A stretch of 34,426 nucleotides of DNA from assembly GCF_011682045.1 (NCBI RefSeq), contig NZ_VVIW01000040.1, forward strand, positions 1-34,426. Reading direction: 5' to 3'. The notes under the pieces are model-generated. The model was not told the DNA's origin. It saw only the letters and a list, made by a program, of their open reading frames with translations, and did not search any database. Each line of letters opens with the position of its first letter. Positions within the stretch are counted from its first letter, which is position 1. Shown here piece after piece: positions 31,537 to 34,426 of this stretch. The DNA comes from Massilia aquatica (GTDB taxonomy: Bacteria > Pseudomonadota > Gammaproteobacteria > Burkholderiales > Burkholderiaceae_D). The position numbers and the translations under genes were made by a program.

Positions 31537-32412
31537 ATGAGTGAGACCGTACTGCGCGATGAAGATAGTGGTGGATTGAACCGCGCCTTTGCGCTGTGTA
31601 AGAAATGGGCGGAAGATCACCAAGCGGAAGTCGGCATAGCTGAGATGGCAATGGGCGCCGCGATCCTCTCTTGGGGCGTGATGAACGGGCATTTGACGAT
31701 GGGACAGGACATAGCTGCAAGCAACGTAGCCGATATCAGCGGCCTGACCGGAATAGGGGTTGGTGCGCTTAGTTCGACCATACTCGCCACGACGCTTCTA
31801 AAGGGCGTGTTCGTCGGGGGTGTCGGTTTAGTAGCTGGCGTCACATGTATCCCAGCTGCGGTCATTGTCGGCGGCGGTGCTGTGATTCTGGGCAGTCTTG
31901 GTTATGTCGCAGGAGATAAGATAGCTTCCCTATTCAGCTCTTCATTCGACTTTCAGGACCTGCTTAGCGGCGCCTCGATCATTGCAGTGGGCACAGCCCT
32001 TTTGATTGATGGAGCCCGGCGACTAGTGAAAGATGAGCGCGTATTGGCGCTTGCCTCAGACTTCCATGCTGGGGTAATCAAGCTCGTGCCGCAAACCACC
32101 GAGATTGTTGTCGCTAGCTGGACCGAACTACAGCGCCTCGTCCACGATCTCGCCGAACGTCCTTCCGGTTATGCGGCCATCGGGAGTACTACATTGGCCG
32201 GGGCGGGCATCGGTAGCACACTGGCGGCTGGGTCGGTAACGCTACTCGGTTCAAGTGGTCTTGGAGCTGTCGCACTTTCATTGGGAATCGTATCCGCGCC
32301 GGTCTGGCCCATCATCGCCGGCGGCGCAGCGGGTCTGACGCTTGGTGTCGCTGCATGGCGACGTATCAGAAAATATCAGGTTCGAACTGTCAAGATAGGC
32401 GAAGCGAAATGA
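31537..32412 (+). CDS. Glycine-rich multi-pass membrane protein (unknown; partner of HNH gene)
   Basis: This encodes 291 aa. A charged cytosolic start (MSETVLRDEDSGGLNRAFAL) is followed by several Gly/Ala/Ser-rich hydrophobic stretches. These include AEMAMGAAILSWGVM (about 36-50), a long block about 66-130 (GVFVGGVGLVAGVTCIPAAV...), GASIIAVGTALLID (about 147-160), and a last block about 210-280. The small-residue-rich helices recall pore-forming or channel-like membrane proteins. I recognise no family. The ATG at 31537 has GGAGG six bases upstream. The HNH nuclease gene starts 12 bases after its stop, so the two form one unit. DNA here is more A/T-rich than the core genes, and the unit lies beside a tRNA-Phe scar. 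Confidence 0.8.
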   Translation: MSETVLRDEDSGGLNRAFALCKKWAEDHQAEVGIAEMAMGAAILSWGVMNGHLTMGQDIAASNVADISGLTGIGVGALSSTILATTLLKGVFVGGVGLVAGVTCIPAAVIVGGGAVILGSLGYVAGDKIASLFSSSFDFQDLLSGASIIAVGTALLIDGARRLVKDERVLALASDFHAGVIKLVPQTTEIVVASWTELQRLVHDLAERPSGYAAIGSTTLAGAGIGSTLAAGSVTLLGSSGLGAVALSLGIVSAPVWPIIAGGAAGLTLGVAAWRRIRKYQVRTVKIGEAK

Positions 32413-32424
32413 CAACGGGCGATC

Positions 32425-33693
32425 ATGAGTAAGTACAGCGCGCTAGGCCAATTTCTCAGCAAGGCAAAAGGCGACAGAATCGACCTTTCTTTTGCGGAAA
32501 TCGAGCGAATTCTGGAGGATGAGCTGCCGAAATCCGCGTATAAGCATGATGCATGGTGGGCTAACTCTAAAACTGAAGACAGTCACACTTGGGCACATCT
32601 ATGGCTGGCGGCAGGATGGGAGAAAGAGTCGCACAGTCGCGCTAACCGCAACGTAGTCTTTCGTCGTTTATCAGCTAAAAATAGTCAACCGGTAGACCTT
32701 CTTGAGAGCCTTGCGCCGCGCACTTCCGAAACGCTCTTTGACATCCTTGCTCTCGCCAATATTTCGACGGCGGAGTGGCTGTTCACGGGTCGCGGTGATC
32801 CGGTAGTCGACTTCAAAGCGAACCCAAGCTACTGCTACAACTGGTCCTTCGGGTCGGAAACTGAGGGGTATGCGCTTTGCATGTGGCATGAGCTCATGAC
32901 TGTCGAAAACGGACAAATCATATACGAGGAAAACCACCAAGAGATCGCACGATCGCTAGAGAAAGTCACCCGCGATCCGACTTTTGACTCAGTGCGCAGA
33001 AGCCGGGCTTCTCAACAAGCAGCGCGGGCGCGCGCCTTTGATGCCGCAATCAATGTTTCTTACCGTAAGGGCCTGCCAATATCCGCTATTCTAACCGCCG
33101 GAAACCGGCGCGATCGTGACGATCTTGGAAAGGAATCCTCGCAGGTGAAATATCGATCACTGGATCCCGTTGCTTGGTACGTCCATGTATACGATGCAGA
33201 TACCGGTATTGCGCGCCTCGTTCGAGGTGAAAAGCCAGAGGGGGTAGTCGGGGAAGGTGACGCAGGCATCGAGCCTGATTTCGTCGGAACGCCAGATGAA
33301 ATTCAATTTCGAGCCATTCAGACCAGGAGGGGGCAGGCGAAATTCAGGGAGGCCCTGCTAGCCGCCTACAACCGTCGCTGTGCCGTAACTGGGTGCAGCA
33401 TCGTTGAATTGCTCGAAGCGGCTCATATCAGACCACATGCAGAGCAGCCGGACTACAGCGTAAGCAATGGGCTTCTATTGAAAGCTGACATCCATACGCT
33501 GTACGATCTCAAGCTGCTTTCGATCGACCAACGCTGCATCGTTCACTTGGCGCCGTCCATACAGTTTTCCGAATACCGTCACCTGCATGGTCAATCTTTG
33601 CGCTTCAGCCCAGAGCGGTTCCTTCACATGCCAAGCCCGCAGACGCTGGAACGCAGGCACAAAGAATTCCTAGAAAAACATGGACTCAAGTAG
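32425..33693 (+). CDS. HNH endonuclease with N-terminal DUF7662-like domain
   Basis: This encodes 422 aa. Residues 1-82 (KYSALGQFLSKAKGDRIDLSF...WWANSKTEDSHTWAHLWLAAGW) resemble the DUF7662 domain found on restriction-type nucleases. The middle (about 90-290) is unassigned, with ILALANISTAEWLFTGRGDP and a LDPVAWYVHVYDADTG segment. Residues about 308-370 form an HNH nuclease domain of the HNH_2 type: YNRRCAVTGC, EAAHIRPHA, SNGLLLKADIHTLYDLKLLSID. A DNA-cutting role is therefore likely. The partner membrane protein lies just upstream. There is no methyltransferase nearby, so a classical restriction pair is not indicated. The composition is more A/T-rich than the host genes, in agreement with transfer. 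Confidence 0.88.
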   Translation: MSKYSALGQFLSKAKGDRIDLSFAEIERILEDELPKSAYKHDAWWANSKTEDSHTWAHLWLAAGWEKESHSRANRNVVFRRLSAKNSQPVDLLESLAPRTSETLFDILALANISTAEWLFTGRGDPVVDFKANPSYCYNWSFGSETEGYALCMWHELMTVENGQIIYEENHQEIARSLEKVTRDPTFDSVRRSRASQQAARARAFDAAINVSYRKGLPISAILTAGNRRDRDDLGKESSQVKYRSLDPVAWYVHVYDADTGIARLVRGEKPEGVVGEGDAGIEPDFVGTPDEIQFRAIQTRRGQAKFREALLAAYNRRCAVTGCSIVELLEAAHIRPHAEQPDYSVSNGLLLKADIHTLYDLKLLSIDQRCIVHLAPSIQFSEYRHLHGQSLRFSPERFLHMPSPQTLERRHKEFLEKHGLK

Positions 33694-34231
33694 CGCTTGA
33701 AGATGACGGGCAGAGAGCGCGCCGGTCGTCTGTTGGTTCAATTCCAAACTCTCAGAACTCAGAGTCACATGCGGGGAAATTCCTCCTGAGAAATGTAGCG
33801 GACGGGACGGTTCTGGTGGAGGGCGACCGATGGCCGGCCAGTTGCTGGGTTTTTAGATGGAAATGGCAGGGACGGGGCAGGAATACAGGGCGTGCCATGC
33901 GTGCGTGGACGCCTGAGAAAATGAAGACCCAACGCACCGCAGATCGGCGTTTTTGTTTCCAGCTTAAGACCTCCTCCTGTGCGGTCTGTTTCCGGTTGGT
34001 CTCCGCCTCAACGCTCAGACAATCGCTCATTTTCTCTCTTGCATTGGTGGCCCATTGATCGACCTGCCGAGTTTCTTATATCTCCCCTGTGATGCAGAAC
34101 GCAATTTTCCGCATGCTGTGGCGCCTTCACGAGAACATCAATTTCGTAGTGGATATACTGTAAGGACATTCCGGCTATTCCGGCCGGTGGCTATTCAATA
34201 GCGATACAAGGATTGATATGGGAGATGCACG
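33694..34231 (+). other. Non-coding stretch between HNH gene and IS-broken gene
   Basis: In 538 bases I see no convincing gene. One 80-codon frame (33816-34058) has an unlikely composition and no ribosome site. A T-arm-like hairpin, TTGG-TTCAATT-CCAA, lies at 33733-33747 and could be another worn tRNA piece. TATACT (34154-34159) may be a -10 for the gene that starts at 34232. Confidence 0.4.
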
Positions 34232-34303
34232 ATGAGCCTGTTTGGCAAGCTGTTTGGTGGAGGCAAGAAGGATCAAGGCACAGGCGCCAAGGGTAGCGAA
34301 CTG
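34232..34303 (+). pseudogene. 5' fragment of an unknown gene cut by an IS element
   Basis: The frame begins MSLFGKLFGGGKKDQGTGAK with GGAG about nine bases upstream. About 24 codons in, the sequence changes to the end of an insertion element. In frame it would stop after some 57 residues, the rest read from IS DNA. The start resembles small cytosolic proteins of unknown role that open with MSLF-KLFGGG. The family cannot be fixed from so little. Confidence 0.55.
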
Positions 34304-34426
34304 CTGTGGTCTAATTTGCTCGGACACCTCAATAGGTGGAAAATCCACCATCTGAGGAGTAATACATGGCAACAAGAAAGCGGAAGACATTCGATCCCAG
34401 CCTGAAGCTGGAAGTGGTTCGAATGA
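34304..34426 (+). mobile_element. Left end of an IS3-family-like insertion sequence (partial)
   Basis: The element appears to begin near TGTGGTCTAATTTGCTCGG (boundary plus or minus about ten bases), just inside the broken gene. A perfect hairpin GGTGGA-AAA-TCCACC (34335-34349) sits between the IS end and the transposase ribosome site. Such hairpins in IS ends can hide the ribosome site in read-through transcripts. The rest lies beyond the right edge. Confidence 0.75.
34366..34426 (+). CDS. Transposase OrfA start, IS3-family-like (partial)
   Basis: The first 20 codons read MATRKRKTFDPSLKLEVVRM, typical of the small OrfA protein of IS3-type elements. OrfA carries a helix-turn-helix that binds the IS ends. 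GAGG lies about nine bases before the ATG. The gene runs off the right edge. Confidence 0.82.
   Translation, partial: MATRKRKTFDPSLKLEVVRM

Noticed and set aside
33816-34058. 80-codon frame after the HNH gene
   Set aside because: It is rich in Trp, Arg and Cys without pattern, has no ribosome site, and lies in DNA that looks non-coding.

Overview
The window reads as a piece of a high-GC betaproteobacterial chromosome, most likely Burkholderiales/Oxalobacteraceae (the Massilia, Duganella and Janthinobacterium group). The clues are the 16S start, the apaG / rpe ... gph-trpEGD-trpC order, and the protein flavour throughout. No species can be named from the sequence alone.

Layout. 1-456: the 5' end of a 16S rRNA gene on the minus strand, with its leader (boxA-like element and two good sigma70-type promoters). 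457-6828: a complete RNA-repair and RNA-quality-control locus. rtcR (plus) is divergent from rsr, a Y-RNA array, rtcB and rtcA (minus), behind a textbook sigma54 promoter. Between rsr and rtcB lie seven tandem Y-RNA-like modules, the last of which carries a circularly permuted tRNA-like domain. 6829-8860: a tandem glycine riboswitch now leading into a broken dadA-like start, then two secreted proteins, one a papain-like cysteine protease. 8914-11226: enoyl-CoA hydratase, a tiny membrane protein, apaG and rpe. 11237-15438: accessory genes between rpe and gph (two unknown proteins, a higBA toxin-antitoxin pair, two more unknown proteins). 15529-21119: gph and the trp operon, with a Trp-rich leader peptide and attenuator, and with a LysE-type exporter and a palindromic repeat between trpD and trpC. 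21162-28428 (minus): M61 peptidase, molybdenum hydroxylase genes with a MocA-like nucleotidyltransferase, dsbC and a UbiH-family hydroxylase. 28547-34426: two identical tRNA-Phe genes flanking a fasciclin gene, a PAS-GAF-GGDEF gene that runs into a tRNA-Phe 3' remnant, a more A/T-rich two-gene module (multi-pass membrane protein plus HNH nuclease), and an IS3-like element at the right edge.

How it works together. In the RNA-repair locus, RtcR should sense an RNA-damage ligand through its CARF-type N-terminus and drive sigma54 transcription of rsr, the Y RNAs, the ligase RtcB and the cyclase RtcA. Transcription continues toward an rRNA operon with no terminator that I can see. The trp genes appear controlled by attenuation. 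The right end looks like repeated integration at tRNA-Phe, bringing in cargo that may include an undescribed defence-like pair.

Most novel in my reading: the seven-module Y-RNA array (2789-3448), the permuted tRNA-like module within it, the membrane protein plus HNH pair (31537-33693), and the stack of tRNA-Phe copies and remnants.
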